Shown: piece after piece, positions 32,766 to 43,560 of the stretch
Numbering within the stretch: the first letter of the stretch is position 1
Layout: each line of letters starts with the position of its first letter
Assembly (NCBI RefSeq): GCF_024323335.1
Contig: NC_066583.1
Coordinates: 16,848,665-16,912,664 of the forward strand
DNA from: Lathyrus oleraceus
Taxonomy: Eukaryota > Streptophyta > Magnoliopsida > Fabales > Fabaceae
Reading direction: 5' to 3'
DNA: 64,000 nt
Position numbers and translations under genes: made by a program
The notes under the pieces: model-generated
Told to the model about the DNA's origin: nothing
Database searches by the model: none
Seen by the model: the letters and a program-made list of their open reading frames with translations, nothing else

Positions 32766-34358
32766 TTACCTTCGAGCTTCACTTGACTCTGCATGCGCCG
32801 GCATGGGGTTTGTTGCAACGTTTGGCCTCACTGGCGTGAATGTAAGTGCTTTATTATCAACCAAATCTTGAACCTTGTGTTTGAAAGCCTTACAGTTCTC
32901 TATTGTGTGCCCTGGGGCACCCATGTGATACTCACAGTGAGCATTGGCATCATATCCTGGAGGGTAAGGCGGAGTTGCAGGTGTTATCTCCTTCAGAACA
33001 ACCGATCCATCCTTTAACAGGTAGGGGAGGATCTTGCTATACGATACTGGCAGAGGATCAAAATGTCTTTCTAGCCTCTTTGCCCTCTGCTGATTAGATG
33101 GACGTGGTTGTGGAACACGTTGCTGTTGATTTTGATGCGGCTGTTGGTAAGCCGGCTGTTGATATGGTTGTTGATATTGTTGCTGATGTGGTGGCTGATA
33201 CGGTGTCGGGATGACAGCGACAACCTGATCGTAAGGCATAGGAGCATACGGACGTGCCCTATATCCTCCTCCTCCCATTATGGCATTGGTTTGACCTTCT
33301 GGCTTCTTTGGGAGATTAGGATAAGGTTTCTTCATCCCACTTGAAGCATTAGCAGCACAAGGTAGCTTTCCTTTCTTGATCTGGCTCTCGATTCGTTCTC
33401 CCACGGAGACAACCTCAGCAAAAGTTGGGAAACTGGATCCTACCATCTTTTCCATGTACTGGGTGTGAAGAGTTCCCATAAACATGTCAATTAGCTCTTT
33501 GTCAAGGAGAGGAGGTTGGACACGAGCTGCAAGCTCTCTCCACCGCTGGGCGTATTCCTTGAATGACTCGTTGTTGCGTTGAGTCATGTCTTGCAGCTGT
33601 GTGCGATTGGGTGCTAGATCAGTATTGTACTGGTAATGCCTAAGGAAGGCTTCAGCAAGGTCTCTCCATGACTGGACCTGGCCTCTCTCCAGTTGCATGT
33701 ACCACTCCAAGGATGCCCCACTGAGGCTATCTTGGAAGTAATCGATCAGGAGTTGATCATTACTAATGTGGGCAGCCATTTTGCGACAGTAGGCTCTGAG
33801 GTGAGTTCTCGGGCAACTGATCCCTTTGTACTTGTCAAAGTCCGGGACTTTGAATTTCTGCGGAATCACGAGGCCTGGCACCAGGCACATATCAACGGCG
33901 TCCAAACCGGGAGTAGTGTGAACCTCCAAGGACTTAAACTTTTCCTCCAAAGCATGGATTCTATCAACAGCTGGGTCTGGGAGACCTCCAACAACAGGTT
34001 TGGCAGGTTGTGGCATGAAAAAGGCATCATATGGATCTTCATCACCCATCATGGATCCATGGCGAGCAGATGTAGCAGAGTGCTCATGGGGGTTCATGTT
34101 GACCATGGGAACAGGAATAGGGATGGGTCCTCCTCTAGGCTGATTGGGGTTACCATCAAGGTCAGTTACTCCAGGGATGCTAAGTGATGGCGATCCAAAC
34201 TCGGCAGCAACTTTCCTGGCTTCAGCGTTAGTCTCAGCATCCTTTTCCTTCTGGGCTAAGAGCAACATGGTCTCAAGCAGGCGATCCATCTTTTCCTGCA
34301 TGGAGTCAATGTCGGTTCTCATCGAAACTTGGTTTGTTTCCAACTGTTCAAGTGTCAT
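32766..34358 (-). CDS. gag: Gag polyprotein of element C
   Basis: Open from 34538. I prefer the ATG at 34356-34358 (MTLEQLETNQVSMR), giving 530 residues, because the 60 residues before it resemble leader. A coiled-coil-like start (DIDSMQEKMDRLLETML) is followed by a Pro/Met-rich part. The gag core lies at about residues 160-340 (CPRTHLRAYC, WRDLAEAFLRHYQYN, YAQRWRELAARVQPP). A Gln/Pro/Tyr-rich stretch and a CHHC knuckle at 475-489 follow (nt 32892-32936). Clearly homologous to the element B gag. It ends early after NPMPAHAESSEARR, about 100 residues short of element B. No internal stops. Forms the particle for its own RNA, presumably with enzymes supplied by others. Confidence 0.85.
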   Translation of the reverse strand: MTLEQLETNQVSMRTDIDSMQEKMDRLLETMLLLAQKEKDAETNAEARKVAAEFGSPSLSIPGVTDLDGNPNQPRGGPIPIPVPMVNMNPHEHSATSARHGSMMGDEDPYDAFFMPQPAKPVVGGLPDPAVDRIHALEEKFKSLEVHTTPGLDAVDMCLVPGLVIPQKFKVPDFDKYKGISCPRTHLRAYCRKMAAHISNDQLLIDYFQDSLSGASLEWYMQLERGQVQSWRDLAEAFLRHYQYNTDLAPNRTQLQDMTQRNNESFKEYAQRWRELAARVQPPLLDKELIDMFMGTLHTQYMEKMVGSSFPTFAEVVSVGERIESQIKKGKLPCAANASSGMKKPYPNLPKKPEGQTNAIMGGGGYRARPYAPMPYDQVVAVIPTPYQPPHQQQYQQPYQQPAYQQPHQNQQQRVPQPRPSNQQRAKRLERHFDPLPVSYSKILPYLLKDGSVVLKEITPATPPYPPGYDANAHCEYHMGAPGHTIENCKAFKHKVQDLVDNKALTFTPVRPNVATNPMPAHAESSEARR

Positions 34359-35180
34359 CCTGTAGTTGCGGCGTGTCTCGTACCGGTGTCGAGTAGTCAG
34401 TGTTACTAGACAAAGGGTAGAATATGGTGTGAGTTTTTGTTTCTGGGAGATGATATGCAATGCATGTTGATGATATGCAAATGCATGAAGTTCGGCCATG
34501 TTTTTCGCAGAGGAATACAGATACTCAAGATTATTCACACGTCGGGTACATCAGAATAAAAGGAAAAAACCCGGGTTTCTATGATTACTAGAAATTCCCA
34601 AAGGTAGGTTCTAAAGTTATGTTTTCAAGGAAGGAACTTAGACTCACGGATCAAGTTCAAAACTTCCTCGCAATGGTGGGCTGGCCACATCGTGATGGGA
34701 ATTCTGAAATGATCTAATCTAAGTGGGATTCTCGTATTGCACGAACAGGGTGTAGACCCTTCGGTTCAATACTACACAATCACCAATCATGAAAACAAAA
34801 CTTGGGTTTAAGGCGAGGTCCCTAGAGTCACGGATCGTGTTTAGAACCTCCACCGCAATGATGGACTAGCCATATTGTGATGGGAACTCCAAACAGATCT
34901 ACTCTAGGTGGAGTCTTTGTATTGTCCCAATGAGGTGTACACCCCCCGGTTCAATACTACACAACTCCGGGTTCTATGTTTTTTCTCGAAGCTCGGGTGT
35001 GGAGCTTATCTTACAGCACACACCAAGTCCCATATCAAAGTATTAAATACATATTACATACAAGCGGCAAGCAATCCGAATAAAATACAGAGAAACAAGC
35101 ACGGAAGATAAGAACATCTTCTAACAGTCACAACAAAATTAAACTAAGTTAGGCTAGACTCTCTTTTGCTTAGAGCGGGA
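34359..35180 (-). other. Untranslated leader of element C with a duplicated segment
   Basis: Holds two diverged copies of an approximately 185 bp unit (about 34609-34795 and 34800-34975). Each runs from a (C)TCACGGATC block to GGTTCAATACTACACAA. The shared GCTCGGGTGTGGAG-type block follows at about 34992. No gene. Confidence 0.65.
34609..34975 (-). repeat. Diverged tandem duplication in the leader of element C
   Basis: Both copies contain CGCAATG(A/G)TGG, a GTGATGGGAA block and GGTTCAATACTACACAA. A more distant relative sits in the leader of remnant D near 40935-41080. Confidence 0.7.
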
Positions 35181-35198
35181 TCCCCAGCAGAGTCGCCA
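35181..35198 (-). other. Primer-binding site of element C
   Basis: Minus strand TGGCGACTCTGCTGGGGA, three bases after the LTR end. Same type as element B with two differences. Confidence 0.85.
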
Positions 35199-35201
35199 GT
35201 C

Positions 35202-38200
35202 TGTCGCACCTCAAAAAATGATGATAATGCGATCCCTCGCGATAGGACGCGGAAAAAATGTTGTTCGAAACAGAGTCGCCACCGAACTTTATTTATTCCA
35301 ATGAAGGAATAGGAAAATATCGAGAAAACCTTTATAGATAAGAATAATGGTCGTCGCAACCATATTCGGGTTCGGGAGTCGATTACGCAAGGGGAAGGTA
35401 TTAGCACCCCTCACGTCCGTTGTACTCAACGGGAACCTCTTAGTCTGATTTTGCTATTTGACTGTTTATTCTGCTTGCTTCGAGTGATTAGAATTGATGA
35501 TAGATATGGATGAAGACCTCAGGAGGGGGGAAATGGGAGGTTTTTTATTAGTGTGCTCGCGAAGATACAGCAATCTCCTGCATACGTATCCTTATGGTGC
35601 AATAAGGAAATCAGAGCATTCGTAGTTCGGGCTACAACGAATATTTGGGTGTGTTTTGTTTTGATGAACGACTGTGTAGGTCGGCGTTCTAACGGCTAAA
35701 CGCTGGCTTGTCTACTCTCGGTGGAGGCTCTAGCACTGGTTTGTTGTGCGCATTAGAAAGGATTGACAGTGTTCTTTTGAAAGGGTTTTGATCACGCGGT
35801 GGTGACGAGTTAATTTGATGTGTTTGGGTGTTTGATTGGTTTCTATCGCACGGGGGCGAGAAGTTAGGTTTGATGTGTTTGAGATGTTTTTGGAAGAACG
35901 ACGAAAGATTGAGCAATGTGGTGTTCACCAATCGTCCAATTCTTTCGAGGAATAATAAGGCGTCCGCCTTCTAGTCCCTTTTCGTTCGAATTATTTTGAA
36001 AGTTTGTTTGTGGATGTTGAATATGCACGGTAATGAGGCGTACGCCCCCTACTTGCTTATCCAAAGAATAATGAGGCGTACGCCCCTTATTCCTTTATCC
36101 AAGTTTATTTAACGTGTTTTAGTCGGAAGTCGATAATTTGTGCAATATGGCGTTCGCCAATTATTCAAATAATCGAAAGATGGCGAGGCGTACGCCTCTC
36201 ATCTTTTATCACCCGAAGTTTAAATTGTAAAAGATATGTTTGGATATCGTATTCGATTTGCGAAAATAATTTGAATTTTGGTAGGCTTGGATTTATTCGA
36301 TTATAGTTTTGACTTGATGACGAAGATTCGAGCAATATGGCGTACGCCAATTATTCGAATAATCGAGAGATAATGAAGCGGATGCTCACTATTCTCCTTT
36401 TCATATGAAATATGGAATTAAAAGGATTTGGAATTTGTAGAAATGATTTGAAATAATGTGGTTTGAATGTGTATGATTAAGGTTTAATCGGGTGACAAGA
36501 ACTCGCGCAATATGGCGTACGCCAATTATTCAGGTGCTTGAGAAATAGTGAAGCGTACGCTTACTATCTCCTTTTCATCCCAAGTTTATGTTTGAAATTG
36601 AATGGTTTGAAAAAATGATTTGAATTTGTGTTGATTTGAATAAATGAATTTTATTTAGTGTATTATTTCATCTACTCGGTTAATCAATAACCAAGTAGGT
36701 TTCATTGTAAGGAAGCCCAAGAGTAAGCTATGTGAGGTTGATGGCGATGCGAAGAGCAATCGACTTACAATGGTGTTTTGAAAATGGACTCGACATTTGA
36801 ATCGAGAATTGTGATGTGTTTTTGAAATTGGATTGAATTCGTGGTGAATTGGAATGAAAATAAATCAATAAATATTTAATTAATCAAATTAATTTTTTAA
36901 GATTTGAATGAATCGATTAATTAACTTAATTAAAATTAATTATCAAAATTATTCATTTAAGCTCAAATAATCATGTTAATTAAAATTAATAAAAATCATT
37001 TAATTGATCAAACACAATTTAAATTGGTTAATTTATTAAAATCAAAAGAATGGAATCATGTGATAATGTTGATTTGCAAAAAATTGAAACGGACTCGGTT
37101 ACAAAATGTGCTCAAGAACCGGTTTGTGCGAGATAACAATGATTAATGTTATTCGAGAAGTCCAAACGCGGCGAAAATATTCTTTTGATGTATTGGAACT
37201 CTTACGGAATAACGACCTACAAATGTCGGATTCACCTTTTAACACAATGGATTTTAAATTCAACTGGTAGCACCACTATATTTACATATCACACAGATTG
37301 TATTGAAACTACATAGTAACTATCTTAAATTAACAAATCTGGCACAAAATTTTTATAGCATCAACGTAAATTATCCAGGCATCCATGGGTTGCACCACAC
37401 TGTATTCTTAATCAAATTTGAAAGAACAAGCCATTTTCAGATGGGAAAAAAAACAATATTTACATCATAATACTTTTGTACTAACATCAACAAGTCGAAA
37501 CTTGGCCCAAATACTGCGCCGAATCAAATTAAATATAGAACAAGTTGCGTGCAAACAACATCAGTCTTGACTCAATTCAATTCAAATCTAACAATACCGG
37601 TGACCTCACGGTTTGATCCATACATACATGATGATTATGTAGTCAAACGCAGACAGTTTATATGAGAGCAAACATTTTCTTTTCTTAATGGACTTGAAAA
37701 CAACAAGATAGCATCTAGCATTATTCTGAATGACAATACATTGATTCTTTACAGAATCGGTTACCGAGTTTAAACATTAAACCACATGTATAATGGAACT
37801 GAACTCAAATTTGTATCATCATTATATATTTTTTTCCAGAATATTCATCAACAAGAATTTAAACGCGTGAAACTTGGTTTACCGTAATTACGATATCAAC
37901 GGAAGTAGAAACAGGGCGTAACAGCAGCAACAACTTGAAGGCCTTCGTCCAATCAACGTATTTAGGGGTCTTTGACTTCGAACCCAGAACTCAGAAATCC
38001 ATTCAGCTCGCTTCAACTGGTTGTTCACTGGATATGAGACGTCATGGCGGTGTGAGGTTGTTGCAGAAAATGTGGTAGCTGAAGGGTTGCGCGATGGCTG
38101 TTGGTCAAAGGTTGTGAGTTTGGAGTGCGTTCATCGCGGTTGAAGGTAGAGGTGGTACTGTCGCGAATTGCGTGGGTGTTTGGGTGAAGGACTGCGCGGC

Positions 38201-39358
38201 ATTTCGAAATTAGGGGTTTGACGATGGTTGGAGGTGATTGATAGTGGGTTTACGGCGGTGAGAGCGGTTTAGGGTTTGAATCGTGGTGGAAGTTCGCCGA
38301 CAGTTTGGGATTGTTGAGAGGTTTCGTGACTTTGACGGCGGAAGACGAAGAGGGTTTTGTGGTGTGTGTGAGTTTGAGCGGAGACGGTGGAGATCGAGAT
38401 TGGTGTTGAGAGGGATAAGATTGAAGGTAGCGATTGTTTAATGGTGGATCGTGAGATGGTGATGTAGGGTTGAAGGTGGCGAAGGTGAGCGGCGGAGGAT
38501 GGTGGGCGATGAAGACGGATGGAGCGATTTAGGTTAGGATGATGCTGAAGGTGGTGGCGGCGCACGGTGAGGGTTTTGGGGGTGTGAGAGATGTGTGATG
38601 ATGAGAGTGAGAGAGAGAAGCTGATGAATAGTGATTCGTGAGTTTATTTGGTGAGAGATTTTGTGAGGTATTTATCTGAGTGGATTTTTTTGTTTTGAGT
38701 GGATTGTGAGTGGGCACGTGGAAGAGAGACGTTGGGGAGTGGAGAGTTTGTGAGATTTTTTCAGATTTTGAGAGGGAGTGTCACGTGGCGCTAGAAGGAG
38801 GGAGACGTTGGAGTGAATCCGTTGGATTCTTATTACTTATTTATTTTTCTTGTTTTCTTTTTTATGTGAAGAAGGAATCCAAAGCACCATTTTTATAATT
38901 ATTATTTATCTAAAGAAATAGAATTATAAACAAATTCTAATGAATATCAAACTTAAATTATTTTAATTTGCATAACTAAACCAAAAATTATTGACCAATT
39001 AAAAAGAAATCGAATGCAAATTTTATTCGGAAAATTAAACCGGTCACCCTAAAATTGTCAGCACAAAACATATTTATTAAAAAAAATACAGTCTTTTCCT
39101 CAAATTCTGAAATAATTCTGTACCGATTAGAAGGCTCAGGCGGGTCAAGATATAACCGAAACAGTTACTATTGATTTGTCTGTTCTTGAGAAATGATTCG
39201 ATTGATTGGTCTGTATTTTCAATAAATTCATTTTGACTGACATCTTAGGTATTATTCATGATGCAAATGTAGGTCATGCTATGCATATGATGCTAAATTA
39301 AGAATGAGATTAATTCTACGAAAAATAAAAAATGCCCGGACAAAATTGGGGTACGACG
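35202..39358 (-). repeat. Element C 5' LTR
   Basis: Near-identical to 23699-27852. The TACT hairpin is at 35417-35432, the two-hairpin module at 35545-35640 and the GCGTACGC array near 35830-36580. The last base is G where the other LTR has A, so the terminal CA has become CG. Confidence 0.9.
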
Positions 39359-39363
39359 GGTAC
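39359..39363. repeat. Target-site duplication GGTAC, right of element C
   Basis: Exact copy of 23694-23698. Confidence 0.9.
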
Positions 39364-40770
39364 ATGCTCCTATAACCTCAATTGTTTATAGAGCTCCATT
39401 TGATGTTGTGAATACAGATCTTTGGGATCCTGCACCTTATCCCTCTAGTTATGGCTTTCTTTATTACATTACCTTTCTTGATGCATACACCAAGTACAAT
39501 TGGATTTATTTCTTGAAACACTACTTTAAAGCACTTTATGCTTTCAAATTATTTATGAAAATTTTCCAAACTCAATGTGACACCAAGATTAAAGCCTTAC
39601 AATCAGTTTGTGGGGGATAATTTAGGCCCTTCACTAAGTATCTAGCTAGGCTAGGAATTTCACATAGGCTTACTTGCGCACATACCTCTCATTAAAATGT
39701 AACACTAGAAAGGAAGCATAGGCACATTGTAGAAATAGGCCTTACATTGTTGTATCATGCTTCCATTCATCTACAATTTTTGAACCATATATTTTTTATA
39801 TTTGTTCATGTCATCAATAGATTACCATCGACTAACCTTCCAAAATTTCAGTCCCCTTATCATGCCTTGTATCACAAGCTACCCACACTCTTAAAGTGTT
39901 TGGGTGTGACTGCATTCCATTCACTATACCTTACAACAAACACAAGTTAGAATTAGATGTCATGAATGTGTATTTATGGGTATTTTAACCCAGCATAAAG
40001 AGTACAAGCGCTTGAGCAAGTATGGGAAAATATTTATCATAAAAGATGTCATTTTTCATGATCGCTCATTTTCTTTTTTTGTCTTGTTTCCCTCTGAACC
40101 TAATATTTTTGCAGACAATTTAGTGCCCTTAGTCACTTCCTTTTCCACGGTTGAATTCATCTAAAGTGCCTCACACACTTGACATTGGTCCAATGGATAA
40201 TGTTCCCTCTCCTTTGATAGTTGTTGACAACGTGTCTTCCATTCCAACATATGGTGACCATTCTAATCCTAGGTCACACCTTATTCCCACACCTAATTCA
40301 CCTCAAAGTACTTCTTACAACACATCTCAAATGTCTCAATCCAATCAACCAGGTACCACACATCTAGATCTTCAAGTTAGGTATAACGCATTGTCCAAAA
40401 TAATACCTAGTTCTCATACTTTCCCTAATGTTATGTGTTTTATAGAGTATTTTTCACCCTTCATACATAGCTCTTCCCTCTCTCAAGTTCTTCAATTTAA
40501 TGACCATCTAATGTTAACTAGGGAAAAAACTGACCATTATAAACCTAAAGCTCTTCTTTCACATGTGGAACCAACATATGTTAAGCAAGCACTCTCTCAA
40601 CCAGCTTGGCTTCAAGCTATAAAACTTTAATATGATGCACTCTTGGCTAATCATACTTGGACACTCACCAATATCCCACCTCATAGAAAACTTGTGGGAT
40701 GCAAATGGGTGTTTAAAAGGAAAAATAATACTGATGGTATTGCAAATAAATACAAAGCTATATTGATGGT
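39364..40770 (+). pseudogene. pol: Ty1/copia integrase and start of reverse transcriptase, degraded
   Basis: The plus strand reads VNTDLWDPAPYPSSYGF near 39410 (first integrase Asp), then FLDAYTKYNWIYFLKH and TKIKALQSVCGG, where the second Asp is lost. LERKHRHIVE near 39710 holds the catalytic Glu. Integrase C-terminal scraps follow at 39747-40140, then an RT start near 40590-40770 (VKQALSQPAWLQAIK, TWTLTNIPPHRKLVGCKWVFK). Frameshifts and stops are frequent. It ends at 40770 where remnant D begins. The left half of the element is at 23559-23698. Order integrase before RT defines Ty1/copia. Confidence 0.8.
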
Positions 40771-41365
40771 GAGATATCATATAATCCGAGTTCCGACATA
40801 TTCTGGATAAACTGCATATTCTGTTTGTTGCAAGTTCAAAGGTCCAACGTATACACAAGAAAACAGGTATGAAGGGTCTTGGTTTCCTGCAAAAAACCAA
40901 TATCCCTCTCACGGGTATGTATTATCCTCAAAGGGTGATCCTAAAAGGTCCCTAGAGTCAACGACCCATTTTGAGATACCATTGCCTTAGACGACTGTCT
41001 CGTCGAACAATGATGCTCCCAAAAGGATATACTATAGGTGTTATATCTCATTTCAACCATAATCACAAAATAACTCCACGGAGGTCAAACACGACTCTAG
41101 TTACGTTACTGTTTTGTGTTTGTACTCAAGCTCGGGTATAGAGTTTATCTTTCATGTATCGTCACCCTAACCTAACAACAACATATAGAGATATCCAGAA
41201 TAGGAGAATATAAACATAATAAGATAAATGGTGAATAATATAAATCGAGTAAAGAAATAAATATAAACACCTATAACAAGCGAAAACAACCAAAGCTAGG
41301 CTCGACTCCTTTTAGCTACTAGGAAGTACTCCAAGTAGCGAAGTCTCCCTAGTAGAGTCGCCATC
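40771..41365 (-). mobile_element. Remnant D: leader and primer site of an Ogre-like element
   Basis: Non-coding stretch with CAAGCTCGGGTATAGAGTTT near 41131, shared with the leaders of B and C. It ends in a primer site at 41346-41363 (minus TGGCGACTCTACTAGGGA). The gag that should lie at the left is gone, and copia sequence begins there instead. Confidence 0.7.
41346..41363 (-). other. Primer-binding site of remnant D
   Basis: Third example of the TGGCGACTC type in the window, with three differences from element B. Confidence 0.75.
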
Positions 41366-43560
41366 TGAAGCTAGCGGAAGTTATTAGCACCCCTAACATT
41401 CATGGTACTCCATGGAAACCATTTTGATTGTTCTTTCTCGGATGGGTGTTGTGTCTAAGAATTACCCGCGAAAGAATAAAGGGAAAAAGGAAGATAACAT
41501 ATAGAGTGCTCGGTGAGGATTGGGGCCCTCATGCCTACGTATCCCCATAGTGCAATGAGGAATTCAGAGCTCCGTAGTTCATGGAACTAATGGTGGGAGA
41601 TGAAAAGAAATGTGATAACAAATATGGTCTAAACTAAAGGATTATGTTGTTTGAACTCCAACAAGGGGTGAAAATATGAACCCAAGAGTAAAACTGGTAT
41701 GAACCAACAAGTGAGGGGCCCGAGGCATGGTATCATTATATTGGAATAACCAAAAAGAAAAGAATTAAGTGTTTGGTTTCAAAGCAGAAACAACTCTTGG
41801 TTCACAATGAAATACAAGATGGAGCTCAAAGAGATATTGTATTTGGCTCAAAGAATAGGGTATATCACATGGAGTGAATGATGGTAGAATATGAATGCAT
41901 CGCGGAAATGAATGGAATGAACGACCAAAGTCACAAAATTGAAGTTTTGGGTAACAAGTGACTGAAAAGGTATAGTTTGAAACCAAAGGTCAGGGTATAT
42001 TGGAATCCATAGGAGGAATGTAATCTGTACCATATAAGGAAATGATGTCTTAGCCAAAGTAAGAAAGAATTAAATGTCTGAGTACGAGCCAAACAACTCT
42101 AGGTACAAATGCGGATTGCCACTATGTGGTCCTAAAAGGGTATATATGGAATTCCAAAGAAAATTGTATCTCGGTTTCAAAGTGTCAATAGGGTGAACAG
42201 TTTAATTATTGAAGGTAGATAATGGATCATGAAAGATATGAATGGTGCCTTAAGGCGGAAGAGGGAATAATTTGGAATATGCTCGCCAAGGATTCGCATC
42301 CTCGTGCCTACGTATTCTCACTATGCAATGAGAAAGTCAGAGCATTCGTAGTTCGGGGAACCACGAAAACAAAGAGAGATATTGAAAGTGATGAAAAGTA
42401 TAACTTGCACCAATAGGATGGTATCAAGGGAACCCACAAAGGGAGAGTGAACTTTGAACCAAAGAGTAAACAAGCGTCTTAGCCGAAAAAGAATGAATTA
42501 AATGTCTGGGTACGAGCCAAACAACTCTTGGTTCACAAGGTCGAATGTCGTTATATCGTCCTAAAAGGGTATACACGGGGCCCAAAAGAAAGTATTGTTG
42601 GGTACAAGGAATAATATATCACTGGACGGGGAACAAACAATTCGAGATCAAAGATGAATGGTATCTTTAATCCATGGAGGAAATAGACTCTGAACCGAAG
42701 AGTAAACAAATGTCTTAGCCAAAAAGAAAGAACTAAATGTTTGGGTACGAGTCAAACAACTCTTGATTCACATGGTAGACTATCGTCATGTCATCCTAAA
42801 AGGATGTACATGGAGTCCAAGGAGAAGTATATTTGATCTCAAAAGGATTGTATTGATTGAATGAATGAAGAACGATGGATTATAAATAAGGTAACTCACG
42901 GAAAATCTGAATTCTTCTGCCTACGTATTCTCATTGTTCAATGAGAAAGTTAGATCTTTTGTAGTTCAACCCACTAGGGCTGACAACAAGATGATTGAGG
43001 CAAAAGAAGTGATTGGTTGAATGGAATACGAAGAGACTTGACAGTTGATTGATAAGAATCACACTAAAGTCTAAGAATAAGGGTGAATGCTTTGAATAGC
43101 TAGGGTCTACGCCCCGTACGCAAAGTCACTCTAGACAAGGGTAGGAGAAACTCTGTCTCATCATTCCTTATTACTTAAGGCTCATGGCGTATAATACTTC
43201 TCATAACTGACAAGTTGTTGGAATAGAATCCTTATTGCTGCTCCTTAAGTTGATGTTGCTTTGTATGAAGAAGACTTGGTAGTTTACTCGATTCACATTG
43301 CACTAAAGTCTATGAATAATGGCGAATGTTCTGAATAGCTAGGGCCTACGCCCCGTACGCAGAGTCACTCTAGACAAGGGTAGGAGAAAATCTGTCTCAT
43401 CATTCCTTATTACTTAAGGCTCGTGTAGTATAATTTGAGTCGTATTTACCAAGTGTTGACCTTTGATTTATCTTGTATAATCCACTACTCGATGTGACTG
43501 GGATATCTTGCATGAAAGACTGGTCTTGAAGCTTGGAGATCCACAATGTTAGAATTAGTC
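41366..43560 (-). repeat. LTR remains of remnant D with repeated modules
   Basis: Directly after the primer site the LTR edge is deleted: TCTG joins AAGCTAGCGGAAGTTATTAGC. The TACT hairpin follows at 41399-41417. Two-hairpin modules occur three times (41510-41585, 42275-42360, 42890-42975). A unit with GGGTACGAGCCAAACAACTC recurs near 42090, 42505 and 42745. A block with CTACGCCCCGTACGC appears twice (about 43105 and 43345). No gene. Confidence 0.7.
41399..41417 (-). other. Conserved LTR hairpin (remnant D)
   Basis: CATGG-TACT-CCATG, five perfect pairs plus a T-G and a T-A pair outside, next to TTATTAGCACCCCTAA. The stem bases are entirely different from the other copies, but the loop is the same. 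Confidence 0.8.

Larger units (their letters stand above)
23699..39358 (-). mobile_element. Element C: non-autonomous Ogre-like element, gag only
   Basis: LTRs of 4,154 and 4,157 bp in direct orientation, GGTAC duplication on both sides, primer site, leader, gag and polypurine tract, all on the minus strand. Between gag and the 3' LTR there is no trace of protease, RT, RNase H or integrase. A 2 kb hairpin array and 2.4 kb of other non-coding sequence lie there instead. The LTRs show only scattered differences by eye, so the insertion is young. It must borrow enzymes from an autonomous element. It lies in the integrase region of a dead copia element. Confidence 0.9.
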
